Positions 43,406 to 51,008 of a stretch of 51,184 nt of DNA are shown piece by piece. The stretch covers positions 1-51,184 of the forward strand of contig CAIXHP010000016.1 in the NCBI GenBank assembly GCA_903919315.1. Reading direction: 5' to 3'. The notes beneath the pieces are model-generated. The model was given only the letters and a program-made list of their open reading frames with translations, was not told where the DNA came from and did no database searches. Positions within the stretch are counted from its first letter, which is position 1; each line of letters begins with the position of its first letter. The position numbers were made by a program, and so were the translations under genes. Source of the DNA: an uncultured Pseudomonadota bacterium. Lineage in GTDB: Bacteria > Pseudomonadota > Alphaproteobacteria > UBA9219.

Positions 43406-43761
43406 CTGAACCCTCGATCCGCAGTGTGCCATAGACCGCGTTGTTTTGAGTCTCTTAAAAAGGCTTTTGTGAATCCCACCAAGCTCGTCGCAAGCGACAG
43501 CATCCAAAAGGCCAGTGGGTACCAAACGGCCCAAATAATGTTACGAAACAATTTTTCCTCGTAGCGCGACTCGATCTTGAGCGCAACAGCGAACTGTAGC
43601 AAGCACAGGACGGCGAGCAACGTACCGACAAAAGACGGCGGAATGACGGTCGGGACATACAATCCCACCGGCAGCTCGACGAATTTTCCGATGCCCCACA
43701 ACAACAGCGACAAGGCGAAGGTATAGGCCCATGTTACGCTGAAGATATATTCAAGCATCAC
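43402..43761 (-). CDS. pgaC: PgaC C-terminal part, separated by an in-frame stop
   Basis: This frame continues pgaC directly after a TAG codon at 43765-43767: one Gly codon, then GTG-ATG. From the GTG it encodes 119 residues matching the end of PgaC: MLEYIFSVTWAY, two or three transmembrane helices, CLLQFAVALKIESRYE, IIWAVWYPLAFWMLSLAT and a DRGF end. An AGGG lies six bases before the ATG, so restart of translation is possible. If made separately, it would be a membrane fragment that could join the catalytic part in the synthase. If not made, the synthase lacks its C-terminal membrane anchor. Confidence 0.75.
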   Translation of the reverse strand: MMLEYIFSVTWAYTFALSLLLWGIGKFVELPVGLYVPTVIPPSFVGTLLAVLCLLQFAVALKIESRYEEKLFRNIIWAVWYPLAFWMLSLATSLVGFTKAFLRDSKQRGLWHTADRGFR

Positions 43762-43764
43762 GCC

Positions 43765-44697
43765 CTACATGCGGCGGTTGCGCCAAGACAGCATTTTGGG
43801 AACATTTTTGAAGAACACTTCAGCGCCGCCTTGCGCCCACCGTAGGCGCTGTTTCCACAGGCCTTTGAACGTTTCCGGCATCAAAATCCAACACAGCGCC
43901 ATGGGTTCATACTGTATCTGCCAATGGTTGAGCTGGAGCAACCAGCTAATGTCGATGTCGTCGGTCATCATGTTGAGGCTCCAATAGCCGCAACGCTGCA
44001 AAGCCGAACGCCGGAACGCGACGATGACACCGGACACAGTGAAAATGTTTCCATAGATGCGCTGCGAGCGCTTAATCAGCCCGATGATGGACGAAAATTC
44101 ACCGATCTGAATGCGTCCCAGCAAGGTCGAGCGCGTACGAATACGGGGATTCCCTGTCACAGCTCCAACGCGCGCGTTTCGGATCATCGGCGCGATCAAC
44201 CATGAGGTTGTGTCCGGAGTCATCAAGGCATCGCCGTCGATGCACACCAGATAATCGCCCTTGGCCGCCAAGGCACCCATTTGCAAGGCCAAACCTTTGC
44301 CTTGGTTGGTGGCCAAATGGACGACTCTCAGCATGGGGTAGGTTCGCGTCAGTCCGTCCAGAACAGCGCCTGTCTCGTCCGTCGATCCGTCATTGACGGC
44401 CACGATCTCAAAGCGCGGGTAGTTTTGCGCAGCGGCCGCCGCGATCGTGTCATGGACGTTGAGGGATTCGTTGTAGCAGGGGATGACAATCGAGACCAAA
44501 GGCGGATTTCTAAATTGTGGAGCGGCATCGCGTCCGGGCTTTGTTTCCCAGTGATAGTAAAAATAGATTCCGCCAATGATCCATAGAATGGACATGAACA
44601 TCGGATACAGAAAGACAAAGTCCAGACCATGGCCGCTTGCCATGGTAATCAGGACGACGCCGAGAACGACGATGAGGCCAAATATCTTTTTCTTCAT
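43765..44697 (-). CDS. pgaC: PNAG glycosyltransferase PgaC, cut short by an in-frame TAG
   Basis: 310 residues, against about 441 for E. coli PgaC. This GT2 enzyme polymerises GlcNAc from UDP-GlcNAc and extrudes the chain. Two N-terminal membrane helices (about 5-20 and 28-47) precede the catalytic domain, with all key motifs intact: Asp103 in [11 protein letters not shown] (154-156), TDDID (245-249) and QRLRW (283-287). It stops right after WRNRRM, where family members continue with Trp; TAG differs from TGG by one base. Joined to the following frame it would be 431 residues. pgaB ends six bases upstream. Confidence 0.85.
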   Translation of the reverse strand: MKKKIFGLIVVLGVVLITMASGHGLDFVFLYPMFMSILWIIGGIYFYYHWETKPGRDAAPQFRNPPLVSIVIPCYNESLNVHDTIAAAAAQNYPRFEIVAVNDGSTDETGAVLDGLTRTYPMLRVVHLATNQGKGLALQMGALAAKGDYLVCIDGDALMTPDTTSWLIAPMIRNARVGAVTGNPRIRTRSTLLGRIQIGEFSSIIGLIKRSQRIYGNIFTVSGVIVAFRRSALQRCGYWSLNMMTDDIDISWLLQLNHWQIQYEPMALCWILMPETFKGLWKQRLRWAQGGAEVFFKNVPKMLSWRNRRM

Positions 44698-44703
44698 TGG
44701 ATG

Positions 44704-45882
44704 CTAGTCCGTTGGTGGTGAGAACTCTTGGTTCAGAGCTATTGTTGATGGTCGATCCCTGATGAAGTCATCAGGGTAATAAGCCAGATTGATGGCTCCA
44801 TGATCCAGCAGCAGGCGCATTTGCGCGGCGATGCGGGCCGGCGGGATGGAGCGGTTAGCATCGCGCTCGCCTTTGCGCCAGTCGACAGTTTGCAACTCGA
44901 ATATCGTGCGGTTCAGACCTTCAGGCTGATGAGACGCTGCGGAGACCAACTTGCGCAACCAAGCGTTCGCTTCGGCATCGGGAATGTTTTCCAAAGCGGG
45001 CATCGCCATGACGGCCGTGTAGTCGTAGGCTTCGCAGAAGCGGCCGTAGTTTTGCGCAAACCACGTTTCGCGGGCGGGGATGAGCGCTATCGGCGCATAG
45101 ATATTACGCGCCGTTTTGAGCGGATCGCGGTATTGCCGCGCTCGCGATGCGAGTTCATGCGTAAAGCTTATCAGGCTGCTCGTTTTATAGTCTGTCCAGC
45201 GTTGCATCAGGTCGGGATTGTCGCGGATGGTTCGGATTGACGGCGGAAGACCTGCGGCTTCATAGGCTTTCAGCGCGGGTTCGGACGCATCCTCGAAATC
45301 CGACAGTAGAGCGTCGTCATGGAACAACAGTCCCTTGATCGGCGCGTTTTCGGCCAGATCTTCGTAAATTTCCGCGATTCGCTTGCGCCCCTTTTCGTCA
45401 AATGGCGAGACGCGGCGGTAGGCTTTGGCATCTCGTTTCGCTTCGTCGCTGCCGGGGTTCCATGCGAGGACGGGCGCGACATCGCCTTTGAAGTCAAAGG
45501 ACAAGACGGGCAACCAGCCATAGACTTCGACATCCGCCCGCGACGCGAGTTCCTGCGCGACATGCTTGAACAAATCCTTCCGCATCGGCAAATGGCGGTT
45601 GGGAAAATACAGTGCGCTGGCCAAGCCTGTTCCCTTGGGATCGGCGAAGGCTTGGAGAAAAATCGTGTTGACGCGCAGGGCGCGCATACGGACGACGAGC
45701 GCGTCAAGGTTGCTGGCTTCCTGCGCCGGATTTTCGTCATACACATAATCGAGGTCAACCTGCACCGCGCGCACGGGTTTCACAGGCGTGGCCTCAGACG
45801 TGCGCTTGGTGTCTTGCTCGACTGCGGTGGAGCATCCTCCCAACAGGAGCAAAAGGCCGCAAAGGGCAAGAGCGCGGGTCAT
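44704..45882 (-). CDS. pgaB: PgaB-like lipoprotein with only the glycoside hydrolase domain
   Basis: 392 residues, against about 672 in E. coli. A lipoprotein signal (lipobox LGGC, Cys17) is followed directly by the C-terminal GH153-type domain of PgaB: VQVDLDYVYDENP-like strand at about 40-52, TIFLQAFADPKGTGLA, LYFPNRHLPMR, and the active-site motif FHDDALLSDFED (187-198). The N-terminal NodB-type polysaccharide deacetylase domain, with its metal-binding His and Asp residues, is absent. This protein could therefore cut or guide PNAG in the periplasm but should not deacetylate it. It overlaps the pgaA stop (ATGA). Confidence 0.88.
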   Translation of the reverse strand: MTRALALCGLLLLLGGCSTAVEQDTKRTSEATPVKPVRAVQVDLDYVYDENPAQEASNLDALVVRMRALRVNTIFLQAFADPKGTGLASALYFPNRHLPMRKDLFKHVAQELASRADVEVYGWLPVLSFDFKGDVAPVLAWNPGSDEAKRDAKAYRRVSPFDEKGRKRIAEIYEDLAENAPIKGLLFHDDALLSDFEDASEPALKAYEAAGLPPSIRTIRDNPDLMQRWTDYKTSSLISFTHELASRARQYRDPLKTARNIYAPIALIPARETWFAQNYGRFCEAYDYTAVMAMPALENIPDAEANAWLRKLVSAASHQPEGLNRTIFELQTVDWRKGERDANRSIPPARIAAQMRLLLDHGAINLAYYPDDFIRDRPSTIALNQEFSPPTD

Positions 45883-48329
45883 GGCTGAAAACGCAGGGCG
45901 AGATCGAAGCCGACCGCGATGTCGTCTTCGGCTGCGCCGTCGTAGGATCTGTGGAGGAAACGCGCGTTCGCGCCGATGTTGGCGGTGTCGTTAAGGAAGA
46001 GTCTGTGTTCATAGCGCGCCTGCAGAACGGGCGCGCTGCCGTAATGGTCTTCCCAGTTCACACCGGCCATGACGTGCAGATTGTGCTGCCACAGCGTCGC
46101 ATAGCGTTGGTAAAGCGTGTGAACCGCTCTTCCTCCGGCCAGCGCGATAAAGTCGCTGGAGGGGTTGTAGTAGAAGCGGTTGGAGTCGGCGCTGTTTTGC
46201 TCAAGGCCCAATGAGGCCAGACCCTCTAGCCTGAACTTGGGGATAACATGCAGCTGTTGCATGAAATCGACATCCGCTCCGGTGCGGAGGTTGTCGTCCG
46301 AAAACGGCATGATGTGCGCACCGACGCGGACGCTGCGGGTCTCGTCTTTTTTCCACGTCGCGCTGGCGTTGATCGAGTCGGCGGTCACGCCTTGGTTCAT
46401 GGCGCGAAGGGGGGTGGCGTTGCTTTCCTTCTCTCCGGCTAGCGCCACAGTCCAGTAATCGTTCAGCGTGCGCGTAACATCAGCTTCGAAGCCCAGACGG
46501 CTTTCATCATGGAAAGCGCTGAAAGTCGGAGCGCCGCGCACGACCCAGTCGCCGTTTCGATATTCCACGCCCAAAGCGCTGCGCGACAGGCTGATCGAGC
46601 CTTCGTTCCCCGGCTCTTTCTGGTTGGCATACTGCGTACCGACGAAAACACGCCATTTGTTGTGGATCAAAGGCGAGAAAAACTTGCCGCCGATAAACAG
46701 GGCGCGTGTCGGATTCACGCTGCCGGTGCCGATCGGTTGCCCGTATTCGCCATAGGCTTGAAGTTCGGCCATTTTTCGGACTTTCGAGTCGCGGGCCAAC
46801 CTTTGCACGTTGCTGTTGTCGGGGAAGCGCTTTGTCAAGCTGTCGACGAGCGCGTCGGATTCGGCGAGATTCTGAAGGGCGAGGGCGCTGTTGGCGAGCC
46901 CCACTTCATTGTCGCGGTTCTGTCCGTTCGCCATTTGAAGGCCTGAGAGGTATTCTTCCTTGGCCTTGCGCGGATGTCCGTGCGCCATGTCGAGATTGCC
47001 GCGCAGCTCGCGCTTGTAAGGCGTGTTGGGCGGGGAGTCGATGATGGGAGCCAGTCGTTTTTCGGCTTCGCGCGGCATACCTGCGTACAGCCGCGCCAGT
47101 CCGGCAATGGTCGCCGCCGTTTCGCGCTGCGCGGCGGCTTCCCTGTTCCCGGCGGGAGCGGTCTCTTCGGCCAAAGCGTCGATGGTTTTGAAGGCGTTGT
47201 CATAGTCGGACATTTCGTTATAGGCGTAGAAGAGCTGTTTTCTCGCCCCGTAATTTTTCGGATCGGATTTCAGAACCGCCAAATAGGCATCCCGGCTCTT
47301 TTGGGGTTCGCGCAACGCCAAATAGGCGTCGCCCACCGCTCGCATGACGTAGGGGGGAATGTCCACGCCTTCTTGCTGCAACTTTTCGTATTCGGCAATG
47401 ACTTCCTTCATGCGCGTGCGGTCGCGCAGCGCGACCATGCGGTCGAAGCGCAGACGGTTGACTTCCTTGGTCGTCGCGACGCGCTTGCCGCTCCAATGCG
47501 ATAGGAGGCGATCTTCTTCGGCGATAGCGCGGTCAACAGTGGCATAACGCCGTTCCTTGGTGTCGGGTTCGTTCGTCCCTATGCGCACCAATTTCGCAGC
47601 GCGGTCGGCAAGGAGGCGGCGGTATTCTTCAGCTGTAACGACCCTGCGGTATTGCCCAACCAATTGCAGAGCCTCTTCCGGCGCGTCATCCGCCTGCAAG
47701 GCCAAAATCATATCGCGCTGCGCATCATGGTTGCTCGGGTCGGCTTGCAGCGCTCGCTTGCAATAGCGCACGGCATCCGCTGTCTTTTTCTGCGCCGTGG
47801 CGGCATAGGCGGCGGCGAGCAACACTTCGACGCGGTCGCCATGGGCGCGCAAATCATCTTCGGCCATCTGCGCCGCTGTTTCTTGGTTTCCGGAGTCAAC
47901 CGCGCTGCGCACTTCGCCCGCGACAAAGTTGGCGTTGTAGGGCGACTGCGCACGTCCTTGGCGGTATATTTTTATCGCTTCGTTCGTCCACGACATATCG
48001 CGATAAGCGCGTCCGACCGCCTCCAAAACAAAGTCAGGTTGTGGAACGTTCGGCATGGACTCATACAAATGTATGACATCGGCGTTTAGCCCGGCCCAAC
48101 CTGATACCAAAAGCGTTTCGCGCGTGACGTTTAGGTCGTCGGGGGCTTGCTGATGGAGCGTGCGAAGAATTCGCAGCGCCGCGTCGGTCTTTCCTTCCCG
48201 CGCCAGCTTTACCGCTTCGCTGTGGTAAGTCTTTACGTCCAAATAATCCGCATGCGCCGGACGGCTGGTCGCCGCCACGCTCATGAGTAAGGCCAGAGCG
48301 ATGAGCCGGGAACTTTTTACAAAACGCAT
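45879..48329 (-). CDS. pgaA: PNAG export porin
   Basis: 816 residues, matching E. coli PgaA (about 807). Signal peptide about 1-27 (ending PAHA). The periplasmic half (about 30-500) is built of TPR-like helices, for example AVKLAREGKTDAALRILRTL. The C-terminal 300 residues alternate polar and hydrophobic positions as an outer-membrane beta-barrel and end in a hydrophobic strand (FDLALRFQP). It exports PNAG across the outer membrane and recruits PgaB. First gene of pgaABCD; no clear ribosome-binding site before the ATG at 48329. Confidence 0.9.
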   Translation of the reverse strand: MRFVKSSRLIALALLMSVAATSRPAHADYLDVKTYHSEAVKLAREGKTDAALRILRTLHQQAPDDLNVTRETLLVSGWAGLNADVIHLYESMPNVPQPDFVLEAVGRAYRDMSWTNEAIKIYRQGRAQSPYNANFVAGEVRSAVDSGNQETAAQMAEDDLRAHGDRVEVLLAAAYAATAQKKTADAVRYCKRALQADPSNHDAQRDMILALQADDAPEEALQLVGQYRRVVTAEEYRRLLADRAAKLVRIGTNEPDTKERRYATVDRAIAEEDRLLSHWSGKRVATTKEVNRLRFDRMVALRDRTRMKEVIAEYEKLQQEGVDIPPYVMRAVGDAYLALREPQKSRDAYLAVLKSDPKNYGARKQLFYAYNEMSDYDNAFKTIDALAEETAPAGNREAAAQRETAATIAGLARLYAGMPREAEKRLAPIIDSPPNTPYKRELRGNLDMAHGHPRKAKEEYLSGLQMANGQNRDNEVGLANSALALQNLAESDALVDSLTKRFPDNSNVQRLARDSKVRKMAELQAYGEYGQPIGTGSVNPTRALFIGGKFFSPLIHNKWRVFVGTQYANQKEPGNEGSISLSRSALGVEYRNGDWVVRGAPTFSAFHDESRLGFEADVTRTLNDYWTVALAGEKESNATPLRAMNQGVTADSINASATWKKDETRSVRVGAHIMPFSDDNLRTGADVDFMQQLHVIPKFRLEGLASLGLEQNSADSNRFYYNPSSDFIALAGGRAVHTLYQRYATLWQHNLHVMAGVNWEDHYGSAPVLQARYEHRLFLNDTANIGANARFLHRSYDGAAEDDIAVGFDLALRFQP

Positions 48330-48538
48330 GGCAACACCAATTCAGAAAATTTTTGAGGGATACCAAATCGGAACACAAGATGGCCGGAGGGGGCACCGGA
48401 GTTACATGCTTCCGCCAGCGATGGTTGCGGATGGGTTGTCGCGACTCTTGCCAAACTCTAAACTCTTATGAAACCGTAACGTCTACACAACCAGATTGCC
48501 GACAAAATGAAAAGCAAAAAGTAACCCGACAGCAGTAA

Positions 48539-48597
48539 TCACCCCCTAGAACGCTGCCGAACGCAGCGCGAATCCGCCACTAGGGTTGTAGGGGTGA
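48539..48597. other. nested stem-loop in the pgaA upstream region
   Basis: Outer arms TCACCCCCTA (48539-48548) and TAGGGGTGA (48589-48597) pair with one bulge. Inside, CGCTGC-CGAAC-GCAGCG (48552-48568) forms a perfect six-base-pair stem. It lies in the 459-base gap between pgaA and the divergent gene at 48789. It could be a structured RNA leader, a terminator-like element or a mobile-element remnant. The rest of 48330-48788 holds an AT-rich dyad (listed separately) and no gene I can support. Confidence 0.4.
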
Positions 48598-48627
48598 CTT
48601 TCGTGCGTGGATTGGCGAATATACGTT

Positions 48628-48655
48628 ATGGTTAAAAAATAGATTTATTTACCAT
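48628..48655. promoter_or_regulatory. AT-rich dyad, candidate regulator site
   Basis: ATGGT (48628-48632) and ACCAT (48651-48655) flank an A/T-only core, with GAATAT and ATATTC-like extensions outside. It is placed between divergent pgaA and the 48789 gene, where it could affect either. The bound protein is unknown. Confidence 0.35.
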
Positions 48656-48788
48656 ATTCGTTCTACTGGCTTTCGTGCCGGTCTGTATTGGCCTTCTGAA
48701 GGACGCTATGCGTAAAAATTATTGCATCCACTTTGCGGTTGTGTAAGTAAGTATCACTTGCCCCCGTTCAACTTAGCGACTTTTTAAC

Positions 48789-50006
48789 ATGTCTTGTATT
48801 GCCGGACACTCTATGCAGCCCAGATCGTACGCCCCGTCCGTTAAGCGGCGGCGCGGTCGTTTCGGTCGTCGCCAGGTCAGTGCTCGGTATCGGCGCGCAT
48901 CGCCTCTGTCCGCGTTTCGGTCGTTGTGCAACCAACTTTGCGCGCGCGCCATCACGGCCGTGAACGCCCTGAAAACAGGGAACCTTTTTCTGGTGCCGAG
49001 AAACGCGGCGACGATGTTCGTTGCGGCGGCGGTGTTGGTGACGGCTCAAGCCTTTGGTTTCGGCGATGACCCGCGGGCCGATCTGTATCGTTTGGCCCAT
49101 CCGCCTAAGCCGTCCCATCAAGTCGTGCAAGTCGTAAAGACCGCTGTGAAGGTCGTGCCGCCTCGCTCCTCGGTGTCGGCTCCCCGCAGGCCACACGCTG
49201 CGACAATATCCCGTGGCATGGGCGGAGAAGGCACCTCGTTTCAGGGGGTAGTGAACCCCAGCCATTTGAAGGGATACACGCGTCGCGTCGCCGAACGCGT
49301 CCTAAAAGGAACGGCCACGCCCAGGATGAAACTCTGGTTGGCCAACGAGATGATGTATGCCGCAAAGGGCAATCACGTCCACGCCCAAGCCATCGCGCAA
49401 GCCGTCCGCGCCTCAATGCCGGATTACCTCGCGAAGCACGGGAATCGCGCTGACGTGAAGCGGTTCTTGTCTTCGGATCGATATACGGCGGCCAGAGCCG
49501 AAGCGGTTGCAACCCCGCGATTGGTACGCCCCACAGTGTCGAAGGGTCATCAAGGGGGCGGACGCGGAAAAACGCGCACGGCGGCAAAGCTCGACTCTGA
49601 GCCGGTGCGCTATGCGCTTAAGATGGTGAGCGCGAAATTATCCGCCGGGCCTGAGAGCGTGAAAGACTTGTATGCGGCTGCTGTTCAGGATGTGCGCGTG
49701 AAATACGATGGCGGTGTCGCCGTTGAACGGGTTGTGATTGAGGATAAAGACTGTTTGGCAAGAGCGGCTTGTCGGCAAAACATTGAGTTGTTCAGAGGGA
49801 TCAAGGCCGTGTTGACGACAGATCCTGATCGATCGGCGACTTGTCGTGGCGGGTGCGCGGGCAGTCTGCAGGACTTCTGGAATGCGGGGAGGGCCGATGT
49901 CGCCGTTAAATTGTCCGCTATTGAAACTTTAGACCGTCCTCCTGCACGATCTTCGCGCGGCTTGGTGGCCGTCGCGTCAGGATCGGCCGGATCGGTCAAA
50001 CTGTAA
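48789..50006 (+). CDS. unknown protein with basic N-terminus and one hydrophobic segment
   Basis: 405 residues from ATG at 48789; starts at 48813 or 49014 are also possible, and none has a good ribosome-binding site. The first 60 residues are very rich in Arg and Ser. A hydrophobic segment (about 73-91, MFVAAAVLVTAQAFGF) could be a membrane anchor or, with the 49014 start, an imperfect signal peptide. The C-terminal 140 residues contain five cysteines (DCLARAAC, then TCRGGCAG), suggesting disulfides outside the cytoplasm. I recognise no domain. It is divergent from pgaA and followed 47 bases later by a lipoprotein gene, probably in one operon. Confidence 0.6.
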   Translation: MSCIAGHSMQPRSYAPSVKRRRGRFGRRQVSARYRRASPLSAFRSLCNQLCARAITAVNALKTGNLFLVPRNAATMFVAAAVLVTAQAFGFGDDPRADLYRLAHPPKPSHQVVQVVKTAVKVVPPRSSVSAPRRPHAATISRGMGGEGTSFQGVVNPSHLKGYTRRVAERVLKGTATPRMKLWLANEMMYAAKGNHVHAQAIAQAVRASMPDYLAKHGNRADVKRFLSSDRYTAARAEAVATPRLVRPTVSKGHQGGGRGKTRTAAKLDSEPVRYALKMVSAKLSAGPESVKDLYAAAVQDVRVKYDGGVAVERVVIEDKDCLARAACRQNIELFRGIKAVLTTDPDRSATCRGGCAGSLQDFWNAGRADVAVKLSAIETLDRPPARSSRGLVAVASGSAGSVKL

Positions 50007-50053
50007 CGACCATAACGCAACATAAGCTGTAACCTAGGTAAAGGAGTAATAAA

Positions 50054-50788
50054 ATGAAGAACATGCGTATTCAATTTTTGGAAAATGGCCGGCTTCTCTG
50101 TTCTGCCGGATTGGCGCTTGGCTTGATGGGGTTGGGTGGGTGCGCCTCGGCCCCCCCCGGAGCGAACAATATGCCGGAGCAGGCAGGCGGCGTTGTGATC
50201 ACACTGGGCAAAGACAGACCTCTTTGCGCCAAGGGCAGCAAAGCCGTCGTCGGCAGCATGGAAGACGTGAGAACCGGCAAATGCGATCCTATCGTCGCCG
50301 GACATCAATCCGAAGCAACATGGACGAAGCCGCCCGTTCATTCTGAGTATTCAGCCCCCGTGCGCGCCAGCGAAATTGAGAGAGCGCACGTTTCCTACTC
50401 TATCACCGGTCTGACCAAAACCGATGTCGCGGCTGCCGCCGCGCGTGCAGCCAGAGATGGAATCGGAGCCTTTGCCCATCCGTTTGCGGAGATTACATTT
50501 GCCAACGCTGCGGACAAGGATGCCAGAGCTAATCGGGAGCGGTCGCGGGCTATTTCCGCCGGGGCTTTGAAGCCTGAGGGGGACAAGTATTATAGTTCTA
50601 CAGACAGTCATAATGATAATAGTAAAAAAGATGACCATTCTGATAAACGCCATGATTACGATCACGACAAAAACCATGATAACGATGTTAAGAAAGCAGA
50701 GATTGATTGTTCAAGCGTAAGACCTAAGGGCGCTGGTGGTAACACCAGTGCCGGGAACTGTGGCTACGGCGTATTAGACGTGTTGTGA
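50054..50788 (+). CDS. lipoprotein with a His/Asp/Lys-rich tail, function unknown
   Basis: 244 residues. ATG at 50054 has an excellent AAGGAG site. Lipobox LGGC at 27-30, with Cys30 lipidated. The mature part has a conserved-looking Ala-rich helix (about 123-140) and then a low-complexity stretch (about 177-214) dense in His, Asp, Asn and Lys, which could bind metal ions or polyanionic/polysaccharide material. It ends in a short Cys- and Gly-containing tail. No family recognised. The DNA for the low-complexity part is distinctly AT-rich. Same strand as the 405-residue gene and likely its operon partner. Confidence 0.7.
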   Translation: MKNMRIQFLENGRLLCSAGLALGLMGLGGCASAPPGANNMPEQAGGVVITLGKDRPLCAKGSKAVVGSMEDVRTGKCDPIVAGHQSEATWTKPPVHSEYSAPVRASEIERAHVSYSITGLTKTDVAAAAARAARDGIGAFAHPFAEITFANAADKDARANRERSRAISAGALKPEGDKYYSSTDSHNDNSKKDDHSDKRHDYDHDKNHDNDVKKAEIDCSSVRPKGAGGNTSAGNCGYGVLDVL

Positions 50789-50833
50789 AAGTCTGCGTCT
50801 AGAAATTATGTGACATCAACTCTTTGAAATGCA

Positions 50834-50859
50834 TCAATTTTGCCCATGGGTTGAATTGA
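50834..50859. repeat. 26-base dyad after the lipoprotein gene
   Basis: TCAATT and AATTGA arms surround a CCCATGGG palindrome. It begins 46 bases after the stop codon. It might be a weak terminator or belong to the neighbouring insertion sequence; there is no T-run. Confidence 0.3.
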
Positions 50860-50889
50860 GGCTTTTCAGGGGGTTAGAAATACCGTCCG

Positions 50890-50945
50890 ACTTTCGCAAC
50901 AGGTCTATTCAAGAATGCTGGAGCCAATAGACTCGTTGCGAAAGT
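50890..50945. repeat. facing inverted repeats with IS5-like ends
   Basis: Two 20-base arms (50890-50909 and 50926-50945), 18 of 20 positions matching, flank a 16-base spacer. Read outward, both begin AATAGAC and continue to GTTGCGAAAGT. The right arm is well placed to be the left terminal repeat of the IS with the transposase at 51009. The left arm would then be a solo end or part of a longer subterminal palindrome. Confidence 0.5.
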
Positions 50946-50984
50946 GGCATTGAATCTTTGTTAACCGGCTTGTGATTCAAGGGT

Positions 50985-51007
50985 GGAGAGGCGTTGGAGG
51001 CCTCTCC
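50985..51007 (+). promoter_or_regulatory. hairpin over the transposase ribosome-binding site
   Basis: GGAGAGGC (50985-50992) and GCCTCTCC (51000-51007) pair perfectly just before the ATG at 51009, and the GGAGG ribosome-binding site (50996-51000) lies in the loop and stem. Such hairpins in insertion sequences limit transposase translation from outside transcripts; that role is inferred. Confidence 0.4.
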
Positions 51008-51008
51008 G

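Noticed and set aside
43406-43534. 5' extension of pgaD
   Set aside because: It lies inside the pgaC C-terminal frame; the ATG at 43405 overlapping the pgaC stop gives the expected PgaD length.
43765-43767. TAG reassigned to an amino acid in this organism
   Set aside because: TAG ends other genes here, such as pgaB and the 141-residue protein at 2673-3098, so general reassignment is not supported; local readthrough remains possible.
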